Shown here piece after piece: positions 27,231 through 36,627 of a stretch of DNA of 64,000 nt. The stretch lies in assembly GCF_965221945.1 (NCBI RefSeq), contig NZ_OZ244925.1:2418001-2482000 (forward strand), written 5' to 3'. Within the stretch, counting starts at the first letter, position 1. The number at the start of each line of letters is the position of its first letter. Below the pieces are notes generated by a model. It had not been told where the DNA came from and did no database searches. It was given only the letters and a program-made list of their open reading frames with translations. The translations under genes were made by a program, and so were the position numbers. This DNA comes from Poriferisodalis sp965221945 (GTDB lineage Bacteria > Actinomycetota > Acidimicrobiia > Acidimicrobiales > Poriferisodalaceae).

Positions 27231-28307
27231 TCAGTGATCGATGGCGGTGATAGTGCGCCACCCGTCGTCGACCTCGACGATCTGTGCAGGCCTGCGAAGC
27301 CGAGCCGCCATGTTTGCGATGACCTCGTGGGCGTCGCGACGAGGCAGCGCAACCACCAGTTCGGCGTCAGGATCGAGGAACAACCGAGCGTCGGCTGCGA
27401 ACGGCACCACGTCCAGGTCGATGCCGACGCACACCACCACCACCAAGCGGCGGCCGTCGGGCGTCAGGCCGTAGGCCACAGCGGGCGCCGGGTCCTTTGG
27501 ACCCCCTCGAGGCAGCGGCGACGACGCCGCTCGCAGCCTGCCTGCACCCACGAGATCGGGTCGCCGTATCAGCAGCGAGCGAAGCCAGCGAGCCGCACCC
27601 ATGCGGTTGAGCGGATGGGGAGACGCTCCCGGCGTGCGATGGCTCCGCACTATGTCGGCGACGCGACGGATGGCCTCGGTTGTCGGCTCATCTGCGTGCA
27701 GCAACGAGAAGGCCTCGCGATCGTGAGCACCAACTCCGACCTCGATCTGCCACTCCGCCGAGGTTTCGCGTACATCGCCCGAATCGCCGTCGTCGTCGCT
27801 GGCTCCCGTGTCGCCGCTGGAGGGCACAGCGACGATGCGGGCCACTTCGAGACCCTCCACCTCGCCCGTGATCACGCCGTGCTCGACCGTGACCTCGACA
27901 CCGGCAGCGCCGAGCAGCGCTACCAGCTCGGGCGCACGCGGAGGTGGGGGCTCGGTCGACCGCGGCGCCGCCTCGGCGATGGTGGCACCGGACCCTTCGA
28001 TCTGCCACACGATCGGTGCTGGGACAAAGCACGCTGCCCGCCGAGCGAGCACGTCGCTGTGGTTCTCAGCAAAGACATGCACGCCGTCGCAACCAGAGCG
28101 CACCGCCAGCGCCAACGCGCCACCCAACGCTCGCTGCGTTCGCTCCTGGGCAAGGCACACCACTGCCGGCTCGGCATCGGAGGCAACGGCCAGGGCTCCG
28201 TCATCGGTGCCCGAGACTTCGGCCAGATCTACGTCAAGCACGGCACGGGCCAGGGCTCGCAGCTTCGCCGCGTGAAGGGCCCGGATGCGATCAGCGTCGA
28301 GCGCCAT
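27231..28307 (-). CDS. Conserved-looking protein of unknown function between L31 and prfA genes
   Basis: A 358-residue protein I do not recognise. It has no signal peptide or membrane segment and is rich in Ala, Val and acidic residues. It looks two-part: residues 1-~165 (LRALARAVLDVDLAEV ... VARIVAVPSS), an acidic linker (GASDDDGDSGD), and residues ~185-358 with repeated beta-strand-like stretches (RRLVVVVCVGIDLDVVPF, AELVVALPRRDAHEVIANMAARL). Codon use matches its neighbours and it sits in a translation operon (L31 upstream, prfA downstream, same strand, short gaps), so a role in translation is possible but unproven. Confidence 0.75.
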   Translation of the reverse strand: MALDADRIRALHAAKLRALARAVLDVDLAEVSGTDDGALAVASDAEPAVVCLAQERTQRALGGALALAVRSGCDGVHVFAENHSDVLARRAACFVPAPIVWQIEGSGATIAEAAPRSTEPPPPRAPELVALLGAAGVEVTVEHGVITGEVEGLEVARIVAVPSSGDTGASDDDGDSGDVRETSAEWQIEVGVGAHDREAFSLLHADEPTTEAIRRVADIVRSHRTPGASPHPLNRMGAARWLRSLLIRRPDLVGAGRLRAASSPLPRGGPKDPAPAVAYGLTPDGRRLVVVVCVGIDLDVVPFAADARLFLDPDAELVVALPRRDAHEVIANMAARLRRPAQIVEVDDGWRTITAIDH

Positions 28308-28404
28308 GGTGGCTGCCCTCAGGCGTGGGGCGTTTCGAGACTGCGGTGCCGGCCCATTGGTGACGCTCGTAGCACCCGCCGGCCGCGCCGAACCGGTGGC
28401 CCGT

Positions 28405-28662
28405 TCAGCTCCGCCGCTTCCGCTGGCCGTAGCGGCGCTCGAAGCGCTCCACGCGGCCCGCCGTGTCGACGATCTTCATTTGCCCGGTGAAGAAGGGGTG
28501 GCTGGCGCTGGACAGCTCAACGTTGGCCAGCGGGTAGGTGTTGCCGTCGGCCCACTCGATCGTGTCGTTAGTCTCGATCGTGGACTGGGTGAGGAACGAG
28601 AAGTCGGCGCTGGCGTCGCGAAACACCACCGGCCGGTAATTCGGATGGATGTCGCTCTTCAT
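28405..28662 (-). CDS. rpmE2: 50S ribosomal protein L31 type B (zinc-free)
   Basis: The 85-residue protein matches type B L31: MKSDIHPNYRPVVFRD, SFLTQSTIET, WADGNTYPL, VELSSASHPFFTG, GRVERFERRYG. It has no cysteine, so the zinc-binding ribbon of type A L31 is absent; elsewhere such paralogues are induced in zinc limitation. Here it occupies the locus between rho and prfA where actinobacteria usually have rpmE. No Zur box was looked for beyond a visual scan and none was evident. Confidence 0.95.
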   Translation of the reverse strand: MKSDIHPNYRPVVFRDASADFSFLTQSTIETNDTIEWADGNTYPLANVELSSASHPFFTGQMKIVDTAGRVERFERRYGQRKRRS

Positions 28663-28734
28663 CGTGTTCCCTGATTCGAAGGTTCCGCGGCGATCAGCCT
28701 AAGGCGCCGGGGGTGCAACCGCATCGAGTGCAGA

Positions 28735-30174
<1,440 letters not shown>

Positions 30175-30336
30175 GGCTACCTCAGAAGCTCCGGCCTGCT
30201 TTCGCGACGCCGCTCGGGCCGCGAAATGAGTCTGCGTTTCCTGTGCCGGGCCTTGGCGCCCGACACAGCGATCCGGTCCCGTGACGCCCGAGCGAGCCCT
30301 GCACTGAGGAACCGTCGATCAGTGCTGACGCTACCG
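30175..30336 (-). repeat. rho leader, copy A of a 162-bp duplicated block
   Basis: The 162 bp directly upstream of the rho ATG are repeated upstream of the rho pseudogene fragment (34028-34189) at the same length and roughly 80-85% identity by eye, including the last bases before ATG (TTCTGAGGTAGCC). It probably contains the rho 5' UTR and promoter. Beyond 30336 the two copies diverge abruptly. The remaining 84 bp to the RCC1 gene stop hold a plus-strand frame ending at 30426 that I do not assign. Confidence 0.85.
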
Positions 30337-30420
30337 GCGACGATTCCCGACGGCTACCAGTGGCTGTTGGAGGCAATGCAGTCGTTTGGATTGCCACCTC
30401 GGGCAGAAGCGGTGCGGGGG

Positions 30421-33393
30421 CTATGAGAACCCTTTGCCCCAGCACACAGCAGATCTGTCGGCTTGCAGTGCGCACGTGCGGTCACCCATGGACGCCAGTG
30501 CAATGAAATTGCCGCTGGGCGCCTTGGTCTGTCCTTGGTCGTTGTCGCCCCAGCACACCAGCGTTCGATTCGGCCTCAGACCGCAGGTGTGATCCTGCCC
30601 AGCAGCAATCGCGATCAAACGGTCGTCCGGCGGGCGCCCTCTTGGGAACGACCCGTTGCCCCAGCACTCGGCGTCGCCTGTTGCTCGCAGCGCGCAAACG
30701 TGATTCCGGCCGATGGCGAGCTGCGTATAGCGACCGTAAGGAACCCTGGTCCGGCTGAAATGGTCATCACCCCAACAGGCGACGGTCTGATTCTCGCGGA
30801 TGCCGCACGCCAGAACTCCGTCCGGTCCGACCGAGACTGTCGTAAACGGTCCCGCCGGTGGGTTGACCTGATTGAGGCCATTCTCCGTCGACAGGTAATC
30901 CCAGCAATCCACCGAACCATCGTCACGAATCCCGCAGCCAGATTGGTGCCCGACCGTGACGAAGACGAAGGTGCCGCCGGGCGCGGCGATGTGAGATCCC
31001 CGATCCTCACGGGTCCAGCAGGCGACCTCGCGGTCGACGCCAAGCGCACACAGCATGGACGTCCCGGCCGAGATCGACTTGTAACGACGACCTCCGCCGT
31101 CGAAGGCGATCTCGCCGAGCGCTCCCGTGCACGTCATGGCGCCATTGGCGCGCAGGCCACAGGAGAACCTGTCGCCTACCGCCAGCGTCGAGAACTGCGA
31201 TGACGGCGGCTGAGCATCGACGTTTCCCCAGCACGTCATCGTTCCGTCACCGTCCAGCCCGCAGGCATGGGTGAGACTGACATCTATCAGCGCGCGTGCG
31301 CCGGTCAGTGTCGTTGCCGACGCTGCAGCCTCTTGGGCGGGCGCGAATCTGCCGCGACCGCCATTGCCCCAGCACTCCGCGGTGCCCTGCGGGCGCATCG
31401 CACATGCGAAATTACGGCCAATCGCCAGATGAGCGAAGTTCCCTTCTGGCGCCTCGAGTTCTCCGTCGTTGTTGTCGCCCCAGCACACGATTCCGCCGTC
31501 GGGGCGGAGGGCGCATGCGTGCCAAGCTCCCGCAACTACCTGGGTGAAGTGACCCGCGGGCGCGTTTGTCTGTCCCCATTGGTTCCAGCCCCAGCAGGTC
31601 ACGGTGTGGTCGGTGCGCAACCCGCACGACAGCCCTTCGCCCGCAGACACCGACGAGAACTGCCCCGATGGCGGCTCGGCTTGGCCGCGGTCATTGAAGT
31701 CCCAGCACTCAATCTCGCCAGCGGTCAAGACTCCGCACGAATGCCCCACGCCGACGGAAACGGACGAGAATTGCTTCGAGGGCGCGTCCACCGGGCCCCT
31801 ATCGTCCCAACACAGGACCGTCCCACTGGCGCGAAGGCCGCACGCGCGGCTACCTCCAGAGTCGAGAGAGTCAAACGATTCCTCCGGGCTGTAATAGCCG
31901 GGGGCTTCTGGAGTGCCGAACTCGCCCCAGCAGGTGGCGCTTCCCTGAACAGTCAGCGCGCACGTGTGGTAGCTGCCGCCGCTGACCGAGGTGAAGTGGC
32001 CTTCGGGCGCATCAAGTTGTCGTGCAAAGTTCCACCCCCAGCACTCGACTGCGCCGCCGTCACGTACTCCGCAAGCGTGCCAGTCGCCTGTGCCGATCGA
32101 CTTGAACCTGCCCGCAGGCGCGATGTCGCGGCGGTCGTAGCCCGCGCCCCAACACACAGCTGCACCATCGATGCGCAGGCCGCAGTTCTGGTCCCACCGG
32201 GAAGTGACGTCGGTGAACTGCCCGGCCGGAGGCTGGGCCTGGGACTCCTTCACATTCCCCCAGCAGAAGACGGCTCCGTCCACGCGCACAGCACACGAGT
32301 GATCGTTGCCCACCGTGATCGCCTTGAACCGTCCTGCCGGTGCTGATGATTGGCCCAGATCATCCTTGCCCCAGCAGTTGACCGTGCCGTCAACTCGCAG
32401 CCCGCACGCGTGAAAGCCGCTCGCCTCAATGGTGGTGAACTCCCCAGACGGCGGCTCGGAGACAGGCGCATAGTCGCGACCCCAGCACTCTGCCGTGCCG
32501 TCGTCGCGCACTCCGCAAACCACGCCGCCGTCATCACTGACCGACATCACTGAGAACGGCCCGGCGGGTGCTCCCCTCCGCCCGATGAAGTTGCCTCCCC
32601 AGCACTCAATCTCGCCGCGGATGGTCAGGCCGCACGTTGCGCCCCAGACAGCCTCAACAGCGGTGAAACGTCCGGCTGGCGCGTCCGCCTCGCCTCTGTC
32701 GTTGTCACCCCAGCACGCGACCGTGCCATCGACTCGCAAGCCGCAAGAGTGCGCAGGGCCTGAGGACACTGTGGCAAACGCACCGTCGGGAGGTTCCGAT
32801 TGGCCCTGCTTGTTCCAACCCCAGCACTCGAGGGTGCCGTTAGTGCGAACGGCGCACGTGTGACTGCCGCCTGAAGCGAGCGATCGGAACGTGCCTAACG
32901 GAGCATCGGTCTGGCCGACACCGCTCGAACCCCAGCAGCCGATCGTCCCCTCGACCTGCAGGCCGCAGGCATGCGAGCCGCCAGGCGCCAGCATGATGTA
33001 CTTCGCGGTCGCGGGGTCGGGTCTGCACGGGTTGGGCGCGTGTGTGCCGTCAGATCGATGAGTACGGCAATCATCGTTCTCAACCGTGTGATCGTTATGG
33101 CACCACGCACTGCCCGTGTAAATGTGCGTATGGCGGCCGTCCGCATGGGTGCCGTCGGGACGATGAATACGGCAGTCGCCGTTCTCGGCTGTGTGATCGT
33201 TGTGGCACCACGGGCTGCCCGTGTAGGTGTGCTCGTGCTGATCGTCAGGACAGGGCGATGTAGGCGCCGGCGTCGTCGGCGAGCTGGGGGTCTCCGGAGC
33301 AGGACCACTGTCGGTCTGTGCGCTCGATGCCACCGGCATCAGTACGCCGAGGACGACCATCAGCGCTCCGCAACTGATCCAATACCGTCGCAT
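30421..33393 (-). CDS. Large secreted RCC1-repeat protein with two His/Cys-rich repeats (RCC1-A)
   Basis: A 990-residue exported protein. Residues 1-25 are a signal peptide (ISCGALMVVLGVLMPVASSA), followed by a Pro/Thr linker, then two 35-residue repeats (53-87 and 88-122) with the pattern YTGSxWCHNDHT and DCRxHRxDGTH, rich in His and Cys. The rest is about 23 units of roughly 37-40 residues of the type HxCGLRxDGTVxCWGxNxxGQ, the RCC1/beta-propeller repeat common in bacterial surface proteins: about three seven-bladed propellers. No wall-anchor motif is seen at the C-terminus. The ATG at 33393 has a good GAGGGAG ribosome-binding site. Function unknown; probably binding or adhesion outside the cell. 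Confidence 0.88.
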   Translation of the reverse strand: MRRYWISCGALMVVLGVLMPVASSAQTDSGPAPETPSSPTTPAPTSPCPDDQHEHTYTGSPWCHNDHTAENGDCRIHRPDGTHADGRHTHIYTGSAWCHNDHTVENDDCRTHRSDGTHAPNPCRPDPATAKYIMLAPGGSHACGLQVEGTIGCWGSSGVGQTDAPLGTFRSLASGGSHTCAVRTNGTLECWGWNKQGQSEPPDGAFATVSSGPAHSCGLRVDGTVACWGDNDRGEADAPAGRFTAVEAVWGATCGLTIRGEIECWGGNFIGRRGAPAGPFSVMSVSDDGGVVCGVRDDGTAECWGRDYAPVSEPPSGEFTTIEASGFHACGLRVDGTVNCWGKDDLGQSSAPAGRFKAITVGNDHSCAVRVDGAVFCWGNVKESQAQPPAGQFTDVTSRWDQNCGLRIDGAAVCWGAGYDRRDIAPAGRFKSIGTGDWHACGVRDGGAVECWGWNFARQLDAPEGHFTSVSGGSYHTCALTVQGSATCWGEFGTPEAPGYYSPEESFDSLDSGGSRACGLRASGTVLCWDDRGPVDAPSKQFSSVSVGVGHSCGVLTAGEIECWDFNDRGQAEPPSGQFSSVSAGEGLSCGLRTDHTVTCWGWNQWGQTNAPAGHFTQVVAGAWHACALRPDGGIVCWGDNNDGELEAPEGNFAHLAIGRNFACAMRPQGTAECWGNGGRGRFAPAQEAAASATTLTGARALIDVSLTHACGLDGDGTMTCWGNVDAQPPSSQFSTLAVGDRFSCGLRANGAMTCTGALGEIAFDGGGRRYKSISAGTSMLCALGVDREVACWTREDRGSHIAAPGGTFVFVTVGHQSGCGIRDDGSVDCWDYLSTENGLNQVNPPAGPFTTVSVGPDGVLACGIRENQTVACWGDDHFSRTRVPYGRYTQLAIGRNHVCALRATGDAECWGNGSFPRGRPPDDRLIAIAAGQDHTCGLRPNRTLVCWGDNDQGQTKAPSGNFIALASMGDRTCALQADRSAVCWGKGFS

Positions 33394-33478
33394 CCACTCC
33401 CTCTCTAGCGCGTATGCGCTGCGCGTGGGCGCCGATCGCACCGGTTATCCCGAAACCGGTCGGCACGGAGTCCGTCGG

Positions 33479-33690
33479 TCAGTGCGAGCAGCGGGTTGTG
33501 ACGAATTCTCGCAGGCTGGCGAGGTCGTTCGGGAGCACCGTGACGTATTCGTCGCGGCCGGCGAGGGCCGCTAGCGCTGGCGGGAGCTCCGGTTGGGAGC
33601 CGGTGGCTTCGAGGACCGCCTCGCCGAACTTGGCCGGATGGGCGGTGGACATGACAGCGATAGGCGTGGCCCAACCACCGACGGGAGCAT
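33479..33690 (-). pseudogene. Duplicated 3' end of thrC
   Basis: These 212 bp encode the last ~70 residues of threonine synthase (GGWATPIAVMSTAHPAKF to FVTTRCSH, with stop). They align without gaps to 36628-36839 of the intact thrC, with about three quarters of residues identical by eye. The fragment has no thrC 5' part and is fused in frame to the shifted frame of the rho fragment upstream. Confidence 0.9.
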
Positions 33691-34027
33691 CCGTCGTCCG
33701 GCGGGGTCTCGCTCGCGTTCTGAGTGGGTGTCTCCCGTGAGTCCTCCGGCGACGGCTCAACACCTGCGTCAGCGTCGGGCGGCGGCGCCGGAGTTCGGGT
33801 GCGCTTGGAGACTGGCGGAGCTTGCGAGGACTCCGCTGACTCGACAGGTCCTTCGGATCCGACTCCCCCATCGCCCTCGCTGTCGCCACCGTCGGGCGCA
33901 AGGATCGCGCTGTTGATGGTGTTCTTGCGGGCACAGGGGCGATGTCGACGCCGAGCGCTGCGGCGATCTGCATCAACTCGTCCCGCTCCTTGGCCTCCAG
34001 CAAGGCACGATCCGGCATGTCCGACAT
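33691..34027 (-). pseudogene. Duplicated, frameshifted 5' end of rho
   Basis: It starts at an ATG with MSDMPDRALLEAKERDEL, matching residues 1-18 of the Rho-like protein, and runs for ~337 bp. A one-base deletion relative to rho near 33935 shifts the frame; in the original frame the later sequence still reads ILAPDGGDSEGD and RTRTPAPPP, matching rho ILAPEG and RTRTPTPPP. It ends abruptly at ~33690 where thrC sequence begins. The shifted frame runs on into thrC, so a 183-residue chimeric product could in principle be made. Confidence 0.9.
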
Positions 34028-34189
34028 GGCTACCTCAGAAGCTCCAGCCTGCACTCGCTCCGGCCTTCGAGCCGCGAAGTGAGTCTGCATTTCCTTTGGC
34101 GAGCCTCGGCGCCCGACCCAGTGATCCGGTCCCGTGACGCCCGAGCGAGCCCTGCACTGGGGAACCGTCGATCGACGCTGACGCTACCG
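34028..34189 (-). repeat. rho leader, copy B of the 162-bp duplicated block
   Basis: It matches 30175-30336 base for base in length with scattered substitutions, ending at the ATG of the rho fragment. The match stops at 34189. The next ~180 bp to the RCC1-B stop (34369) contain no gene, RNA or repeat that I can recognise. Confidence 0.85.
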
Positions 34190-34368
34190 CCGTCCAACCG
34201 ACGCCACTACCGAAAGCCGCCGATAGTTCGGCAAACAGCTACAACTGCTTAGAAGCGGTAACCCCGACAAACGAGCAAATTCAACGCTCTCAGGGGCAGC
34301 ACGGAAACCGGGGCCAAGCTCAGCAACGGCGCTAAGTCGCAGCGCCCCAGATCAGAAGGCGGGCGGTG

Positions 34369-35568
34369 CTATGGGGTTGCTCGCAGCCCCTCGGGCACGT
34401 CGAGCAGGCCGAGTTCATCGAAGCCCCAGCACGCGATCGTGTTGTCGGAGTGGATCGCGCACGAATGGAACGAGCCGGCGGCGACCGCGGTGTAGGCACC
34501 GACGGGCGCGTCCGCCGCTCCGGTGACATTGACGCCGCCCCAGCACGCGATGGCGTTGTCGGTGCGGATCGCGCACGAATGGGCGTGGGCGTCGATGTCG
34601 GTGTAAGTGCCGGCCGGCGCATCGAGCAGGCCCCATCTGTTTCGGCCCCAGCACGCGATCGTGTTATCGGAGCGGATCGCGCACGAATGGCGGGGGCCGA
34701 CGGAGATGTCGATGTAGGAGCCAGCGGGCGGGTCCGCGTTGCCGTATTCGTTGTTGCCCCAGCACGCGATGGCGTTGTCGGAGCGGATCGCGCACGAATG
34801 GCGGGGGCCGACGGAGATGTCGATGTAGGAGCCAGCGGGCGGGTCCGCCTTGCCGTATTCGTTGTTGCCCCAGCACGCGATGGCGTTGTCGGAGCGGATC
34901 GCGCACGAATAGCCGTAGCCAGCACGCCCGTCGCCGGCTACGGAGACCGCAGTGTGGGTACCAGCAGGCGCGTCGAGTTGGCCTAGGTCGTTGTCGCCCC
35001 AGCAGGCGAGGATGTTGTCGGAGCGAATCGCGCAGGCATGGGTCACGCCGGCGGCGACCGCGGTGTAGGTCCCCGGCGGCGCGTCGAGCAGGCCCGAGCC
35101 GGTGACACCCCAGCAGGCGAGGGTGTTGTCGGAGCGGATTGCGCACGAGCCGCCGGTGCCGGCGGTGATCCGCTGCGCGCTGCCGACGGCGGCGCGGGCG
35201 TCGATCCACTCAAGCACAGCACGCGCCGTGGCGACACGATCCGCGCCGGCAAGCCTCACGATGATGTTCAAGCCGGTTACGGCAGAGTCCTGAACAGCCT
35301 TCGTGCCGCCGAGCACTACGACTTCGTGCGATCCGATCCGGTCCGTTTCGTCCGGTTCGACTACGCACTTCGTATCAAGCACCTGCCATGACGCGATCAG
35401 TTCCGCCATCGCAGCGTCGCCTTCGGCGGCCACTACGGCGTATGTCTCCCCGGAGCACTCCGGCTCAGGCGTCGGGTGTGCAGCCACGGGCGCGGCAGAC
35501 AAACCGAATACTGCCAAGCTCAGCGCTAGCACTGCGGCGGCGGCTCTCTTTGCGTAGATGTCAATCAC
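34369..35568 (-). CDS. Secreted RCC1-repeat protein with a CWB2-like segment (RCC1-B)
   Basis: A 399-residue exported protein. The signal peptide ends in LAVFGLSAAPVAA. Residues ~30-125 contain one CWB2-like half repeat (EVVVLGGTKAVQDS, IIVRLAGADRVATARAV), the wall-binding motif of actinobacterial and clostridial surface proteins. Then come seven RCC1-type units (HSCAIRSDNxIACWGxN, ~37 residues each), about one seven-bladed propeller. Units 3 and 4 are almost identical even at DNA level. A GTG at 35568 directly precedes the signal peptide; a start at 35646 would add 26 residues. It is on the thrC-proximal side of the rho/thrC chimera and is probably a duplicate of RCC1-A that diverged. Confidence 0.85.
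   Translation of the reverse strand: MIDIYAKRAAAAVLALSLAVFGLSAAPVAAHPTPEPECSGETYAVVAAEGDAAMAELIASWQVLDTKCVVEPDETDRIGSHEVVVLGGTKAVQDSAVTGLNIIVRLAGADRVATARAVLEWIDARAAVGSAQRITAGTGGSCAIRSDNTLACWGVTGSGLLDAPPGTYTAVAAGVTHACAIRSDNILACWGDNDLGQLDAPAGTHTAVSVAGDGRAGYGYSCAIRSDNAIACWGNNEYGKADPPAGSYIDISVGPRHSCAIRSDNAIACWGNNEYGNADPPAGSYIDISVGPRHSCAIRSDNTIACWGRNRWGLLDAPAGTYTDIDAHAHSCAIRTDNAIACWGGVNVTGAADAPVGAYTAVAAGSFHSCAIHSDNTIACWGFDELGLLDVPEGLRATP
34669..34890 (-). repeat. Two 111-bp tandem units, nearly identical, in RCC1-B
   Basis: Units 34669-34779 and 34780-34890 each encode one 37-residue propeller blade and differ by one base by eye (GCGTT versus GCCTT). Identity continues ~20 bp into the next unit. 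Other units in the gene are much more diverged, so this pair arose recently by duplication or gene conversion. Confidence 0.9.
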
Positions 35569-35860
35569 GCCGCCAACGTAGTTCCGAGTCGGTTGCTGCT
35601 TCGTTGCTGGCGTTCCCTTGGCGGGACCTGTCAGACGCTCCAGCAAGGCGCGGGCCGAGGCTCGTTGCCCGACCGGTTGGTCATTGCCTGACGTGTCCGA
35701 GCACCGTGCGGCGAGGCAGAGGCCGTTCGCATTGGCACCGCAAGCTCCACAACGGCAGCCGACCGTTTGGGCTTCGAGGCGTGCTCGGAACGCCGCACTT
35801 GCATCACCACCCGTTCACATCATCGCCCAGAGCAGTTGTGCGACGTACTGACGCTTTCGA
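35569..35860. other. 292-bp gap between RCC1-B and vapC
   Basis: The region holds the start signals of RCC1-B near 35570 and the downstream side of vapC. The short open frames across it show no family resemblance and no ribosome-binding site. I see no repeat, RNA or terminator. Confidence 0.5.
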
Positions 35861-36280
35861 TCAGGGCACGACGTGGAGGGCTCGACGACGTCCTGGGCCG
35901 TAGCGGTAGATACGGAAGTCGCGGTCGAGTGAGATGACTTCTTCAATGCCGAGCCGTTCCATGACCGCCCAGCTCGTGCGGTCCGAGAGCGAGAAGTCCT
36001 GGTCGCCGAAGGCGGTGCCGATTGCAGCTGCCACTTCGAGATCGGCGAGCAGCGAGACTTCAATGCGGGCGATGCCACCGCGGATGGAATTGACAAGTGC
36101 CTCCGCTGCAGCGGGATCGTGCCGGAATCGCATGACTGTCCACGTTTCCTGCAGCACATGATCGGACGTGAGCAAACGGCCCCGTCGCTCCCGCAGCGCA
36201 TCAGCAACTCGAGCGTGCGACGCCTCTGAACGATCGGCCATCGAAACCCACGCTGAGGTGTCGACGAAGCTGAGCTCCAT
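35861..36280 (-). CDS. vapC: PIN-domain toxin (VapC family)
   Basis: This 139-residue PIN-domain ribonuclease has N-terminal FVDTSAW with the first catalytic Asp, the mid-domain Glu in LQETWTVM, and DFSLSDRTSWAVMERLGIEEVISLDRDF carrying the other acidic residues. VapC toxins cleave tRNA or rRNA when not held by the antitoxin. The start is the ATG at 36280; a GTG one codon earlier is possible. It follows the antitoxin gene with a 3-bp gap. The pair lies directly downstream of thrC. Confidence 0.9.
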   Translation of the reverse strand: MELSFVDTSAWVSMADRSEASHARVADALRERRGRLLTSDHVLQETWTVMRFRHDPAAAEALVNSIRGGIARIEVSLLADLEVAAAIGTAFGDQDFSLSDRTSWAVMERLGIEEVISLDRDFRIYRYGPGRRRALHVVP

Positions 36281-36283
36281 CAC

Positions 36284-36532
36284 TCAATCCGAGCGTTCGG
36301 CCAGCTCTGCCGTGACCGCCGCGCCGACAATGCTGTGACCGTCACGCGCCATGTCGAATGGCGACCCCTGCACCATGCCACAGATCGTCTCAAGGTCTCC
36401 TTGAGGTGCCGAGGCATCGAGTTCTTTCTCGAAGATCCTTCTGGTGAATTCAGCGAAGCTGATGCCGAGTTCTGCGGCGCGCCGTTTCGCTTGGGTATGC
36501 ATCTGAGCCGGCAGCGTAATGACCGTTCGCAT
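36284..36532 (-). CDS. vapB: Ribbon-helix-helix antitoxin of the vapC pair
   Basis: An 82-residue protein whose N-terminus MRTVITLPAQMHTQAKRRAAEL-GISFAEFTRRIFEKEL has the beta-strand plus two helices of ribbon-helix-helix DNA-binding proteins. The C-terminal part (FDMARDGHSIVGAA) is likely the toxin-binding tail. Gene order antitoxin-toxin and the tight spacing fit a type II toxin-antitoxin operon. Upstream is an AT-rich palindromic region that is probably its operator. Confidence 0.85.
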   Translation of the reverse strand: MRTVITLPAQMHTQAKRRAAELGISFAEFTRRIFEKELDASAPQGDLETICGMVQGSPFDMARDGHSIVGAAVTAELAERSD

Positions 36533-36570
36533 AAGATGACATCATAGCATCACTATCTTGATATCACTTA
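36533..36570 (-). promoter_or_regulatory. AT-rich palindromic operator/promoter of vapBC
   Basis: Just upstream of the antitoxin ATG the DNA turns AT-rich and contains the perfect palindrome TGATATCA (36559-36566) and a second dyad GATGACATC, linked by ATAGCATCACTAT. Such dyads are typical binding sites of ribbon-helix-helix antitoxins. The call comes from sequence pattern and position only. Confidence 0.5.
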
Positions 36571-36627
36571 CCCACCTGGTGCCTGCAACTGAGGTCGAGG
36601 CTGCGCCAACAGATGTGCAACTCACAT

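Noticed and set aside
33479..34090. A functional novel 203-codon gene
   Set aside because: Its two halves align to rho and thrC with a frameshift in the rho part; it is best explained as a duplication joint.
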